A DNA stretch of 36,865 bases from Clostridiaceae bacterium (GTDB lineage Bacteria > Bacillota > Clostridia > Oscillospirales > Acutalibacteraceae): the NCBI GenBank assembly GCA_016288315.1, contig JAEEYU010000015.1, positions 1-36,865 of the forward strand. The letters run 5' to 3'. Within the stretch, counting starts at the first letter, position 1, and each line of letters starts with the position of its first letter. The translations under genes were made by a program, and so were the position numbers. This document shows, one piece after another, positions 6,025 through 14,396 of the stretch. Below the pieces are notes generated by a model. The model had not been told where the DNA came from, searched no databases, and worked only from the letters and a program-made list of their open reading frames with translations.

Positions 6025-6651
6025 ATGAAAACAAATGACTGTGTTATCCGTCGCGAAAAACCGGAAGATTATGACGCGGTTGAAAATCTTGTGCGCGAAT
6101 CTTTCTGGAACGTCTATCGCCCCGGCTGCAGCGAACACTATGTGCTGCACGTTTTAAGAAACGACCCCGCCTTCATAAAAGAGCTCGATTTCGTTATGGA
6201 AAAAGACGGCGAAATAATCGGGCAGAATATGTTTATGAGAACCGTCATCAACTCCGACAGCGGCACCGATGTTCCCGTTCTCACAATGGGTCCCATCTGC
6301 ATAACACCGGCACTTAAACGCAGGGGTTACGGCAAAAAACTGCTGGATTACTCGCTTTCTGAAGCCGCGAAACTCGGTTTCGGAGCGGTTTTGTTTGAAG
6401 GCAACATCGCCTTTTACGGCAAAAGCGGTTTTGATTACGCAGGCAGGTTCGGCATAAGATACCACGACCTGCCCGAGGGCGCAGACTCCTCGTTCTTTCT
6501 CTGCAAAGAGCTTGTCCCCGGTTATCTCGGCGGCGTTACCGGAGTTTATCAGACTCCTCAGGGCTATTATGTCAGCGATGCCGATGTTGAAGAATTTGAC
6601 AAAGCTTTTCCGTTTAAAGAGAAACTGAAACTTCCGGGGCAGATTTTTTAA
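6025..6651 (+). CDS. GNAT family N-acetyltransferase (YhbS-like)
   Basis: This 208-residue protein has an N-terminal GNAT domain: IRREKPEDYDAVENLV at the start (about 8-23), an extended strand with VLTMGPICITPALKRRGYGKKLLDY (about 84-108, with the R-R-x-Y-G acetyl-CoA loop) and VLFEGNIAFYGKSGF (about 122-136). The phrase GPICITPALKRRGYG is typical of the YhbS-type acetyltransferases. A C-terminal extension of about 70 residues has no recognised motif. The substrate is unknown. The ATG at 6025 follows CAGGAGG at ideal spacing. The gene sits alone between two hairpins. Confidence 0.88.
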   Translation: MKTNDCVIRREKPEDYDAVENLVRESFWNVYRPGCSEHYVLHVLRNDPAFIKELDFVMEKDGEIIGQNMFMRTVINSDSGTDVPVLTMGPICITPALKRRGYGKKLLDYSLSEAAKLGFGAVLFEGNIAFYGKSGFDYAGRFGIRYHDLPEGADSSFFLCKELVPGYLGGVTGVYQTPQGYYVSDADVEEFDKAFPFKEKLKLPGQIF

Positions 6652-6672
6652 AAAAGGATAACAGCAACGAAG

Positions 6673-6706
6673 CGGGCAGGGGAGAAATCCTCTGCCTGTT
6701 TCTTTT
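6673..6706 (+). terminator. Terminator after the GNAT gene
   Basis: An 11-bp stem (6673-6683 with 6688-6698, two G-T pairs) closed by a GAAA loop, followed by TTTCTTTT. Confidence 0.85.
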
Positions 6707-6715
6707 AAATAAAAA

Positions 6716-6744
6716 TTGAATTATATAAATCATTATGATAAAAT
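6716..6744 (+). promoter_or_regulatory. Promoter of the 6.8-12.6 kb operon
   Basis: TTGAAT (6716-6721), 17-bp spacer, TAAAAT (6739-6744). CCGGAGGA precedes the ATG at 6776. All genes up to the terminator at 12641 are closely spaced, so this probably drives six genes. Confidence 0.65.
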
Positions 6745-6775
6745 ATAAAATAATTGATTATCCGGAGGATGGTTT

Positions 6776-7543
6776 ATGAACAGCAGTCGGAAAAATTCCT
6801 CTGTATGGCAGAAAAAATCAACGGGAGCGTTCCTGATGATTCTCGGCTGCCTGCTTATTCTTTCCGTAATTCTGCGCGTCAGTTTTTACAGGTTTGAATA
6901 TAACGAAAAATTCACAACGGTTGATTACGGCAGATTTAATTATTTCTCATATTTCACCGTCCAGTCAAACCTTTTCGCCGCGTTTTACTGCGTGCTGGCG
7001 GCACTTTCGATGTTCGGTGTTAAAAAGCTCAAATCCCTTCAGAAGCCCGCCGTCGGTCTGTTCGTCACAACATACGTCATAATAGCGGGCATCGTCTATT
7101 GCAGCGGCTTTCCTATGGGGCTCACCCCTCCGCTTGTGTGGGATACCGCCTACCACCGCCTGCTCAATTCAACGCAGGTGCTCCATCATATGGTAAACCC
7201 CGTTGCGTTGCTTGTCTTCTGGTTAAAACAAGGCACAGAGCCCGTGATTAAAAAGCGCATTCTTCCTGCGGTCGGTATATACCCGTTTGTGTATTCGCTT
7301 TTCTGTATTGTCCGCGGAGCGTTTTTTAAACCGACCTTTTACGCTTATCCGTTTTACAATCCGTATTTCATCCTTGATGTTATAGCCAAAAACAAGGATG
7401 TCAGTCCCGTGTGGGGCTATGCCGCAATGCTGCCCCTTCTCATTTTCGGCATAAGCGTGTTTATATGTATGGCGGCCGTTCTGCTTGCCGTTCACAACAG
7501 GCAGGCGAAGAATAACAGCAAAACCGGAGGAAGAACCGTATGA
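6776..7543 (+). CDS. Pr6Pr family integral membrane protein
   Basis: A 255-residue protein with about six hydrophobic helices: about 18-37, 58-80, 89-110, 137-150, 161-180 and 214-240. The phrase NYFSYFTVQSNLFAAF (about 55-70) and the later NSTQVLHHMVNPVALLVFW (about 131-149) match the Pr6Pr family of six-helix bacterial membrane proteins, which is distantly related to the FAR-17a/AIG1 hydrolase fold. Biological function is unknown. The gene overlaps the next one by four bases (ATGA), so it is translationally coupled to the secreted hydrolase fusion. Confidence 0.7.
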   Translation: MNSSRKNSSVWQKKSTGAFLMILGCLLILSVILRVSFYRFEYNEKFTTVDYGRFNYFSYFTVQSNLFAAFYCVLAALSMFGVKKLKSLQKPAVGLFVTTYVIIAGIVYCSGFPMGLTPPLVWDTAYHRLLNSTQVLHHMVNPVALLVFWLKQGTEPVIKKRILPAVGIYPFVYSLFCIVRGAFFKPTFYAYPFYNPYFILDVIAKNKDVSPVWGYAAMLPLLIFGISVFICMAAVLLAVHNRQAKNNSKTGGRTV

Positions 7544-9390
7544 TAAAAAGAATACTGAGTTTGATTCTTACCTGCATCCTTCTGTTTACCGCCTGTGTTC
7601 CGGCTTTTGCCGTCGCGGCGCCGCAGGATGAAAACTCCTCCGCATCCTTTTTTGAAGATGCGGGAAATAAAATTTCGGAGTTCTTTGAAAAACTTTTCTC
7701 CCCGTTAATTAAACTATGGAGGCGTATTGTGGCATATTTTGAGGTTAAAAGCGAGCACGTTCAGTGCACAAAAAACAGAAACGCCGTTCATATGCTCAAA
7801 TCCGTTACCGACACAATCTGCGACAGCTTTATTATCACAACCGATGACGGCAAGGTAATTGTCATTGACGGCGGTCACAGGACAGAAACGGACTATTTTA
7901 TCGAATATCTCAAAGCCGCAACGGGCGACAAAAAACCGCATATTGACGCCTGGTTTCTCTCACACGCCCACGACGACCACTGTGAGGTATTTCTCGAGGT
8001 TGTTGAAAACAGAGGCAGCGAGCTTACCTTTGACCGCGTTTATGCAAACTTCCCCGAAGCGTCGTTTTATGACGGGAGCGACGAATGGGCAGTTATGGTT
8101 ATTACCGAATACAACCGCCTTATGCCGTCTTTCAGAGACAAGGCGGCTCAGCTTTCCGAGGGCGATGTCTTCAACATCGGCTCGGCGAAATTCACAGTCT
8201 TCTACACCTTTAATCCCGAATGGAAAAACTGCAACGAGGGCTCAACAATCATGCGTATGGACCTCGGCGGAGTCAGCGTTATGTTTACGGGCGATGCCGG
8301 CGTAAACGCAGGCAACTATGTTGTTGAAAAATATGCGGGCACAGGAGTTCTTGACTGCGATATCTGCAAAATGGCGCATCACGGTCAGGACGGCGTTGAC
8401 AAAAACTTCTATGAGGCGGTTTCACCTGAAATCTGCCTGTGGTCCACTCCCTCCTGGGTATGGGATAACCGCAACGGCAACCTCAAAACCCTTGAGGTCC
8501 GCGCATGGATGGAAGAGCTCGGCGTCAGAATGAACTATATTGCCAAAGACGGCTCATCAATGAGATACCTCTATAACCCGCGCATAGTCACCACAACCGA
8601 TGTTTTCGAGGAGGGCTATAATGCAGAAACAGCGATTGAACGCCTTGCGCGCCTCGGCTTCGAAGGTATAGATATGGGCTTCGACTACTGGGTTTTTGAC
8701 GGTTCTCCCTTCTTTAAAGATGATTATCTCGACTGGGCAGGAGCCCTCAAAGCAAAAGCGGATGAAGCGGGAATCGCCTACACCCACGCTCATGCTCCGG
8801 GAGAGGCGGATTCCGGCGATGTCATCGGCAGGTCGATTGAAGCGGCGGCTGTGCTCGGCGCAAAATATCTTGTCGTTCACCCCGTCTGGAAAGACGAAAA
8901 CGGCGACATAATCGACAATAAATCCAAGTTTATTTCGGTAAACGCCGAGGCAATAAAAAAATGGCTCCCCCTGGCGGAAAAATGCGGAGTCATCCTGCTT
9001 TCCGAAAATATTCTCTGGGGTGCTTCAAAAGACCCGAGAATTATTGCACAACTCGTCAAAGAGGTGGGCTCCGATTACTTCGGCTGGTGCTTCGATACAG
9101 GCCACGCCCACTGCAGCGGCTATAAAATGTCTGTTCTTGAAAAATGCGCCGTTGTTCCTCTCTCCCTTCATATTCAGGATAATGACGGCAGCGGCGACGG
9201 TCACCTCATACCCGGCGACGGCACGGTCAACTGGGATGAATTCATAAGCGTTCTCAAAAAAATCGGCTACTGCGGCGACTGTGTAATGGAGGCGCACCAC
9301 CAGTCCTTAGTCGCCCCCGATAATGAGAGAGACGCAATTCTTACACGTTTGCTTGAAGAAGCGAAAAAACTCCGCGACCGTATGCCGTAA
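7540..9390 (+). CDS. Secreted metallo-beta-lactamase domain fused to a sugar isomerase/epimerase-like TIM barrel
   Basis: The 616-residue protein starts with a signal peptide (about 1-27, ending CVPAFAVAA). A metallo-beta-lactamase fold (about 75-345) follows, with VIVIDGG (106-112), the zinc motif HAHDDH (142-147), FTGDAG (249-254) and AHHG (279-282), in the ComEC-like subgroup. From about 348 it runs straight into an AP-endonuclease-2/xylose-isomerase-like barrel: GFEGIDMGF (373-381), AAVLGAKYLVVHP (436-448), SENI (Glu489), CFDTGHAH (Asp519, His522), LHIQDND (His544) and VMEAHH (Glu584), a full metal-site set. Barrels of this family are usually separate cytoplasmic enzymes, so an exported fusion is odd; it may be functional or a deletion product. 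No stop or frameshift is seen. The substrates are unknown. Confidence 0.85.
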   Translation: MIKRILSLILTCILLFTACVPAFAVAAPQDENSSASFFEDAGNKISEFFEKLFSPLIKLWRRIVAYFEVKSEHVQCTKNRNAVHMLKSVTDTICDSFIITTDDGKVIVIDGGHRTETDYFIEYLKAATGDKKPHIDAWFLSHAHDDHCEVFLEVVENRGSELTFDRVYANFPEASFYDGSDEWAVMVITEYNRLMPSFRDKAAQLSEGDVFNIGSAKFTVFYTFNPEWKNCNEGSTIMRMDLGGVSVMFTGDAGVNAGNYVVEKYAGTGVLDCDICKMAHHGQDGVDKNFYEAVSPEICLWSTPSWVWDNRNGNLKTLEVRAWMEELGVRMNYIAKDGSSMRYLYNPRIVTTTDVFEEGYNAETAIERLARLGFEGIDMGFDYWVFDGSPFFKDDYLDWAGALKAKADEAGIAYTHAHAPGEADSGDVIGRSIEAAAVLGAKYLVVHPVWKDENGDIIDNKSKFISVNAEAIKKWLPLAEKCGVILLSENILWGASKDPRIIAQLVKEVGSDYFGWCFDTGHAHCSGYKMSVLEKCAVVPLSLHIQDNDGSGDGHLIPGDGTVNWDEFISVLKKIGYCGDCVMEAHHQSLVAPDNERDAILTRLLEEAKKLRDRMP

Positions 9391-9424
9391 ACGTTTTCTT
9401 CTGTGTTCATAAAGGAGAATTGTT

Positions 9425-9817
9425 ATGAAAAAAGTGATTTCCGCGTCTCTTGCAATCTGCCTGCTTTTCTGCCTTTCCGGCTGTTCCGGCTACAGGTCGC
9501 ATTACAGAGCCGTCGGCTTTGCACATTCAAATGTCTCCGACTCCGCTTTTATGAGCTTTTACTCCTTTGACGGCACAAATGTATTTAAGCTCAAAAGCAA
9601 AAATGCGGGCGAAAAGTTAAAATATTCCGCTAAGCTTGAAACGGGCGCAATAAAAGTGTATTATGGGACGGACGGAAGCAGGAGGGAACTCTTTTCCGTC
9701 GGCGCGGGTGATGAAGTTTCATCCTCGCTTGACCTTGACTCAACAGGCAGGGTTTATATTATCGTCGAAACAGACGGCAATTGCCGGAACGGCGATTTGC
9801 GTTTTGAAATAGAGTAA
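9425..9817 (+). CDS. Small predicted lipoprotein of unknown function
   Basis: This 130-residue protein has a lipoprotein signal: basic MKK, hydrophobic core, and lipobox LSGC with Cys20. The mature part is about 110 residues with alternating hydrophobic residues and Gly/Asp turns (TGRVYIIVETDGN), suggesting a small beta-sandwich. No family is recognised. It lies between the secreted hydrolase fusion and a lipoprotein carboxypeptidase, with an AAAGGAG site before ATG 9425 and a 15-base gap to the next gene, so an extracytoplasmic role alongside them is plausible. Confidence 0.75.
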   Translation: MKKVISASLAICLLFCLSGCSGYRSHYRAVGFAHSNVSDSAFMSFYSFDGTNVFKLKSKNAGEKLKYSAKLETGAIKVYYGTDGSRRELFSVGAGDEVSSSLDLDSTGRVYIIVETDGNCRNGDLRFEIE

Positions 9818-9832
9818 CAAGGAGGATCTTTT

Positions 9833-10864
9833 ATGAAAAGAACTGTATTTGCGGTTATCGCATTGTTTGCGGCGCTCTGTCTTGCCGCAGGCTGCACGGC
9901 AAAAACTCCCCTGAAACCTGCCGATACAACCGCTGCCGGAAACGACGGAATAGATTACCTTGTTCTTGTAAACAAACTTAACCCGCTGCCCGGCGACTGG
10001 GAGCAAAAACTCGAAACCACTCATATGACAAATTCTCTCGGAGACGATGTTGAGGTTGAAAGCAAGGCTTACAACGCATATCTTCAGCTCAAGTCGGCTC
10101 TTGCCGAAGAAGGCATTTACGTTGACCTTGACAATGCCCGCCGCAGTGTTGCCGAGCAGGAGGATTTGGCAAAACGGTTTACCGAAAAATACGGCGAGGC
10201 GTATGTTGCAAAATATGTTGCGGTGCCGGGCTATTCCGAGCATCACACCGGGCTTGCTCTCGACCTCTACCTGAACATTGACGGTGAGGATGTCTATCAT
10301 AACGAAGATATGGAGCAGTATCCCGAAATCTGGGCAAAGATTCACGCAAAGCTCGCCGATTACGGCTTTATTCTGCGCTACCTTGAAGGCAAGGAACATA
10401 TTACGGGCTACAGCTATGAGCCCTGGCATATCCGCTATGTTGACTCGGTTGACATCGCAAAGGAGATTATGTCAGAAGGCATCACGCTTGAAGGCTATCT
10501 CGGAGCAGTCACCGAAACGGATGTTACCGTTGATTTAGGCAGCTCGGAGATTTATTCCGAAGAAGATCTCGCCGATGCGGTATCTCAGATTAAATGCAAA
10601 TTCGCTTCGTTCAAAGGCTGCGAACTTCACAGCCTGAAATATGCGGGTGATGAATGCGTTACCGACGAAAACCTTAAATGGGTAAATGAGAAGGATGAAG
10701 AAACAACCTACACTCAGGTCGTCGAATTCGTCAGTGATTTCCATTCGCCGGTTGAGGATGACGGTCAGAATGCGTGGAACATTGACGAGGAATATACAGA
10801 CTGGCAGTGGTGGCTTGCCCGTTCCGAAGACGGCGGCTGGGATGTCGTTGATTGGGGTTATTGA
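9833..10864 (+). CDS. M15 (VanY-like) D-alanyl-D-alanine carboxypeptidase lipoprotein
   Basis: A lipoprotein signal with lipobox LAAGC (Cys21) leads into an M15B peptidase domain (about 40-205). The zinc site is complete: S-x-H-x-x-G-x-A-x-D as SEHHTGLALD (His137, Asp144) and E-x-W-H as EPWH (Glu196, His199), plus the Arg-bearing substrate segment NARRSVAEQ (about 101-109). Such enzymes remove the terminal D-Ala from peptidoglycan stem peptides outside the cell. Residues about 215-343 form an extra acidic, Trp-rich C-terminal region not usual in VanY, ending in WWLARSEDGGWDVVDWGY. No VanR/S, VanH, VanA or VanX neighbour is present, so vancomycin resistance is not implied. A CAAGGAGG site precedes ATG 9833. 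Confidence 0.92.
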   Translation: MKRTVFAVIALFAALCLAAGCTAKTPLKPADTTAAGNDGIDYLVLVNKLNPLPGDWEQKLETTHMTNSLGDDVEVESKAYNAYLQLKSALAEEGIYVDLDNARRSVAEQEDLAKRFTEKYGEAYVAKYVAVPGYSEHHTGLALDLYLNIDGEDVYHNEDMEQYPEIWAKIHAKLADYGFILRYLEGKEHITGYSYEPWHIRYVDSVDIAKEIMSEGITLEGYLGAVTETDVTVDLGSSEIYSEEDLADAVSQIKCKFASFKGCELHSLKYAGDECVTDENLKWVNEKDEETTYTQVVEFVSDFHSPVEDDGQNAWNIDEEYTDWQWWLARSEDGGWDVVDWGY

Positions 10865-10896
10865 TTCCCATTGAACAATACGGAGAAAGTGATAAA

Positions 10897-11421
10897 ATGA
10901 AAAAATTTCTTGTTGCCGTTGATTTACAAAATGATTTTGTCAACGGCGCTCTCGGCACGAAGGAAGCCCTTGCGATTATTCCTGCGGCCGCCGAAAAAAT
11001 CCGCAGCTTTGACGGCGGAATATTTGTAACCTTTGACACCCATGGCGAAAACTATCTCAATACCGCCGAGGGCAGAAAACTGCCCGTCGTTCACTGCGTA
11101 AAGGGCAGCGGCGGCTGGCAGCTGAACGAAGATATCGCCGCCGCGCTTGAGGGCAAAAATTACACCACCGTTGAAAAGCCGACCTTCGGCTCCGTCAGAC
11201 TTCCCCGCCTTATTGAAGAGGCGGCACAGGGCGAAGATTTCAGCGTTGAACTAATCGGGCTTTGCACCGATATCTGCGTTGTCTCAAACGCTCTTTTGAT
11301 TAAAGCAAACTTCCCCGAAATGCAGATTTCCGTTGACTCCGCCTGCTGTGCGGGCGTCACTCCCGAAAAGCACAATGCGGCGCTCGAAACAATGAGAAGC
11401 TGCCAGATTGATATACTTTAA
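10897..11421 (+). CDS. pncA: Nicotinamidase-like isochorismatase-family cysteine hydrolase
   Basis: This 174-residue protein has the cysteine-hydrolase catalytic triad: Asp9 in VDLQNDF, Lys94 in VEKPTFGS, and Cys127 in CTDICVVSNA. Relatives hydrolyse nicotinamide to nicotinate. The metal-binding stretch is seen as TFDTHGENY (about 45-53). The function is strongly supported by the next gene, nicotinate phosphoribosyltransferase, 15 bases downstream; together they form the NAD salvage route from nicotinamide. The ATG at 10897 with CGGAGAAA upstream is chosen; a longer frame from 10852 would begin inside the preceding gene. Confidence 0.88.
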   Translation: MKKFLVAVDLQNDFVNGALGTKEALAIIPAAAEKIRSFDGGIFVTFDTHGENYLNTAEGRKLPVVHCVKGSGGWQLNEDIAAALEGKNYTTVEKPTFGSVRLPRLIEEAAQGEDFSVELIGLCTDICVVSNALLIKANFPEMQISVDSACCAGVTPEKHNAALETMRSCQIDIL

Positions 11422-11436
11422 AAGAGGAATATTGTT

Positions 11437-12630
11437 ATGAAACTCAATCCCATTGTTGTATCCCTGCTTGACACCGACCTTTACAAGTTCAATATGGATC
11501 AGGTCATCTTCCACAAGCACACAGACCTTTGCGGTCAGTATTATTTCAAGTGCCGCAACGAAGGCATTGTTTTCACTCCCGAAATGGTTGAGGAAATCAA
11601 CGCTCAGATTGACTATCTCTGCGCCCTGAGGTTCAGAAAAGAAGAACTCGACTACCTTCGCTCAATCCGTTTCATAAAAAAGGACTATGTGGAGTTTCTC
11701 CGCCTCTGGCACCCGATAAGAGATTATGTCAGCGTCAGTCTGTCAGAAAAAGGCGAGCTCTCCGTCGTGGTTGACGGTCCTCTTTTCTCCGCCATGCAGT
11801 TTGAAATATACCTCCTCGAAATAATCAACGAGGTCTATTTCCGTATGGCTTATGATTATGACGAGCTCCGCAAGTCCGCCGAAGAAAAGCTCGACGCCAA
11901 AATAAAGGCAATGAACGACGGCACCTACACCTTCAAGTTTGCCGAATTCGGCTGCCGCCGCCGTCTCTCACGCGAGTGGGAGGATGTTGTCGTGCGCCGT
12001 TTCGCAACCGAGACAAACAACTGTGTCGGCACCTCAAACGTATTCCTCGCAATGAAGCACAACCTCACACCCATAGGCACCTACGCTCACGAGTTCGTGC
12101 AGATGTATCAGGGCATTGACTCCATTCCGCTTGCCTACACCAATCACTACGCCATGAAAGACTGGTTTGCCGAGTATGACGGCGACAACGGAACCGCCCT
12201 TACCGACACTATAACAACAGACCTCTTCCTGCTTGATTTCAATCGCTCCAACGTCAACAACTATTCAGGTGTCCGCCACGACAGCGGCGACCCTTACGAG
12301 TGGGGCGAAAAAATAATCAGCCACTACAAAAAATACGGCGTTGACCCCAAAACAAAGCTTCTTCTTTTCAGCGACAGTCTTGACTTTGACCGCGCACAGG
12401 AGCTTTATGACTATTTCTGCAACAAAACAAAGGTCTCGTTCGGCATAGGCACCTTCGTTTCAAACGACACCTGCGTCGGCTCACTCAACATCGTCATCAA
12501 ACTTCAGTATGTCAACGGCAGACCTGTTGCAAAACTCTCCGACGCACCCGGCAAGGCGATGTGCCGGGATGAGAATTATCTCAAATACCTCAAAAGCTCC
12601 GTCGAGTTCAGACTTGACAGAGAAAAATAA
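11437..12630 (+). CDS. pncB: Nicotinate phosphoribosyltransferase
   Basis: PncB couples nicotinate to PRPP, forming nicotinate mononucleotide in the Preiss-Handler route to NAD. The 397-residue length equals the classic enzyme. Visible family landmarks are DTDLYKFNMDQVIF (about 12-25), the core EFGCRRRLS, GTSNVFLA and GTYAHEFVQMYQ (about 225-236, with the conserved active-site His), SGVRHDSGDPYEW (about 279-291, ribose-phosphate binding) and FGIGTFVSND followed by KLSDAPGK near the end. It lies 15 bases behind the nicotinamidase gene with an AAGAGG site, and ends the operon at a strong terminator. Confidence 0.97.
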   Translation: MKLNPIVVSLLDTDLYKFNMDQVIFHKHTDLCGQYYFKCRNEGIVFTPEMVEEINAQIDYLCALRFRKEELDYLRSIRFIKKDYVEFLRLWHPIRDYVSVSLSEKGELSVVVDGPLFSAMQFEIYLLEIINEVYFRMAYDYDELRKSAEEKLDAKIKAMNDGTYTFKFAEFGCRRRLSREWEDVVVRRFATETNNCVGTSNVFLAMKHNLTPIGTYAHEFVQMYQGIDSIPLAYTNHYAMKDWFAEYDGDNGTALTDTITTDLFLLDFNRSNVNNYSGVRHDSGDPYEWGEKIISHYKKYGVDPKTKLLLFSDSLDFDRAQELYDYFCNKTKVSFGIGTFVSNDTCVGSLNIVIKLQYVNGRPVAKLSDAPGKAMCRDENYLKYLKSSVEFRLDREK

Positions 12631-12640
12631 AAACATATTA

Positions 12641-12680
12641 AAACGGCGGAGCTCAAAAGAACTCCGCCGTTTGCATTTTT
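12641..12680. terminator. Bidirectional terminator between pncB and murI
   Basis: Perfect 11-bp stem AAACGGCGGAG (12641-12651) / CTCCGCCGTTT (12662-12672), then GCATTTTT on the plus strand. It serves the convergent pnc and murI transcripts. Confidence 0.85.
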
Positions 12681-12681
12681 G

Positions 12682-13449
12682 TCAGTATTTTCCGAGCAGT
12701 TCAAAAAACCGCTCTTTTTTCTTTAAGCGCATACCCTCATCCGCTGATGAATCAACAAACTCCACTCTGCCCTGTTTTCCGCTTCCGCAAAGCAAATCCT
12801 TTTCGGCGAGAACCGATTTTATCCTTTTCGCCACGCCCTGCGCGCCGTCAAAAAATTTGATTTCACCGAGAATATCCTTTATAATATCTTTGGCAAGCGG
12901 GTAGTGCGTGCAGCCCAGAACAACATTTTCAGCCCTGCCCGCATATCCGCAAAGCAGATTTTCAAGGTAGGCGCGAAGCTCCTCCTGCCTGTTCTGTTCA
13001 ATCAGGTCAGCAAGCCCAGCACAGGGCAGAAGCACCGTCTTGTTGTTATTGTATTTGTAATAAAGACGGTTGAATTTTTCGCTCTCAATGGTGCCCCTCG
13101 TCGCCATTACAAGCGTAAAACCGTCGGGGTTTAAGTCGTGCACCATCTTGTAGGCGGGCTCAATGGCAATAATCGGCAGTGTGTATTTGCCCCTCAGAAA
13201 CTCCGCCGCTTTAGCGGAAGCTGTGTTGCAGGCGAGCACAACCGCCTTGCACTTTTTTTCATTTACCAGCATATTGACGATTTCGTCGCAACGTGCGATA
13301 ATTTCCTCATCGCTTTTATCACCGTAGGGGTTGTTTGCCGAATCGCCGAAAAAGAAATAGCTTTCATCCGGGAGCAGGTTCTGTGCCGGTTTAAGCACCG
13401 TCACCCCGCCTATTCCCGAGTCGAGAAATCCTATCGGAGCGTTATTCAT
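12682..13449 (-). CDS. murI: Glutamate racemase
   Basis: MurI converts L- to D-glutamate for peptidoglycan. The 255-residue protein has the two-Cys racemase site: Cys74 in ACNTASA and Cys180 in LGCTHYPL, with Asp10 in FLDSGIGG and the signature FFGDSANNPYGDKS (about 33-46). The ATG at 13449 follows GGAGGTGA at eight bases; a GTG frame start at 13461 overlaps that site and is rejected. A promoter is visible at 13490-13518. It is transcribed convergently with pncB. Confidence 0.95.
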   Translation of the reverse strand: MNNAPIGFLDSGIGGVTVLKPAQNLLPDESYFFFGDSANNPYGDKSDEEIIARCDEIVNMLVNEKKCKAVVLACNTASAKAAEFLRGKYTLPIIAIEPAYKMVHDLNPDGFTLVMATRGTIESEKFNRLYYKYNNNKTVLLPCAGLADLIEQNRQEELRAYLENLLCGYAGRAENVVLGCTHYPLAKDIIKDILGEIKFFDGAQGVAKRIKSVLAEKDLLCGSGKQGRVEFVDSSADEGMRLKKKERFFELLGKY

Positions 13450-13489
13450 TTCGGCAATCACCTCCGCTGATGATTAAAATACAATTACT

Positions 13490-13518
13490 ATTATATCATT
13501 TTAAAATCCCGATGTCCA
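13490..13518 (-). promoter_or_regulatory. Promoter of murI
   Basis: On the minus strand: TGGACA (13518-13513), 17-bp spacer, TATAAT (13495-13490). The predicted start is about 34 bases before the ATG. Confidence 0.65.
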
Positions 13519-13540
13519 GCAATAACGAAAGAGCAGAAAA

Positions 13541-14350
13541 ATGAAAGATTATAAAATAATTGATTTTCACACCCATACCTTCCCCGAAAAAATCGCCGCC
13601 AAAGCCATTTCAAAGCTCGAAGCCGGCGGCAGGTCGAAGGCGCATCTTGACGGAACCCTCGCCTCCCTTGTCGATTCAGACAGACGTGAGGGCATAGATT
13701 ATTCTGTCTCTCTGCCCGTTGCCACAAGCGCAAAACAGGTGCACAGCATTAACCGCCTCTCCGCAGAGCTTAACGGCAAAAACGGAGTTTTCTTCGGCGG
13801 AGCAATCCACCCGGAATGTGAAAACGTTGAGGAGATTCTCGATTATCTTAAAGAATCGGGAATAAAAGTCATCAAAATTCATCCCGATTACCAGGGCACC
13901 CGGTTTGATGACGAAAGATATTTAAAAATCCTTCGCGAAGCGGCAAAGAGAGATATCGTCACAGTCACCCACGCGGGCGTTGACCTCGACTATCCGGATG
14001 ACATCCACTGCACCACGCAGATGATTCTCAACGTGCTCGATGCCCTCGGCGGCGTAATTGATAACAAACTCGTTCTTGCGCATTTCGGCGCAAACGAGTT
14101 TCCCGATGAGGTGCTCAGCAGAATCTGCGGCAAGCCCGTCTTTTTCGATACCGCCTATTCTCTTCTGAATTACCCCGGAAAATGCCGTGAGATTATCAGA
14201 AAACACGGCGCCGGTAAAATATTGTTTGCCACCGATTCTCCCTGGGTTGACCGCACGCAGTATCTTAAAGCGTTTTTCTCGCTGGGGCTCAGTGAAGACG
14301 AAAACAGAAAAATCCTCGGCGAAAACGCCGCCGCAATTCTCGGAATATAA
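13541..14350 (+). CDS. Amidohydrolase-family metal-dependent hydrolase
   Basis: A 269-residue TIM-barrel enzyme of the amidohydrolase-2 type. Metal-site residues are visible in order: H-x-H in DFHTHTFP (His10, His12), IKIHPDYQG (Lys112, His114), THAG (His144), AHFGAN (His181) and FATDSPW (Asp232). Members include decarboxylases and hydrolases of small organic acids, so the reaction is not predictable. It is divergent from murI and ends at its own terminator. The ribosome binding site is weak (GAAAGAG before ATG 13541). Confidence 0.88.
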   Translation: MKDYKIIDFHTHTFPEKIAAKAISKLEAGGRSKAHLDGTLASLVDSDRREGIDYSVSLPVATSAKQVHSINRLSAELNGKNGVFFGGAIHPECENVEEILDYLKESGIKVIKIHPDYQGTRFDDERYLKILREAAKRDIVTVTHAGVDLDYPDDIHCTTQMILNVLDALGGVIDNKLVLAHFGANEFPDEVLSRICGKPVFFDTAYSLLNYPGKCREIIRKHGAGKILFATDSPWVDRTQYLKAFFSLGLSEDENRKILGENAAAILGI

Positions 14351-14360
14351 AAGACTCAAA

Positions 14361-14396
14361 AAGAAAAGGGACCTGAGAAGGTCCCTTTTCTTTTAC
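14361..14396 (+). terminator. Terminator of the amidohydrolase gene
   Basis: Perfect 13-bp stem AAGAAAAGGGACC (14361-14373) / GGTCCCTTTTCTT (14380-14392). It touches the stop codon of the convergent glycosidase gene, and being symmetric may terminate both. Confidence 0.88.

Noticed and set aside
9740..10429. 229-codon open frame on the minus strand
   Set aside because: Antisense to the M15 peptidase with complete zinc site.
9833..10864. Vancomycin-resistance role for the VanY-like gene
   Set aside because: No VanRS, VanH, VanA or VanX neighbours; M15 carboxypeptidases are common wall enzymes.
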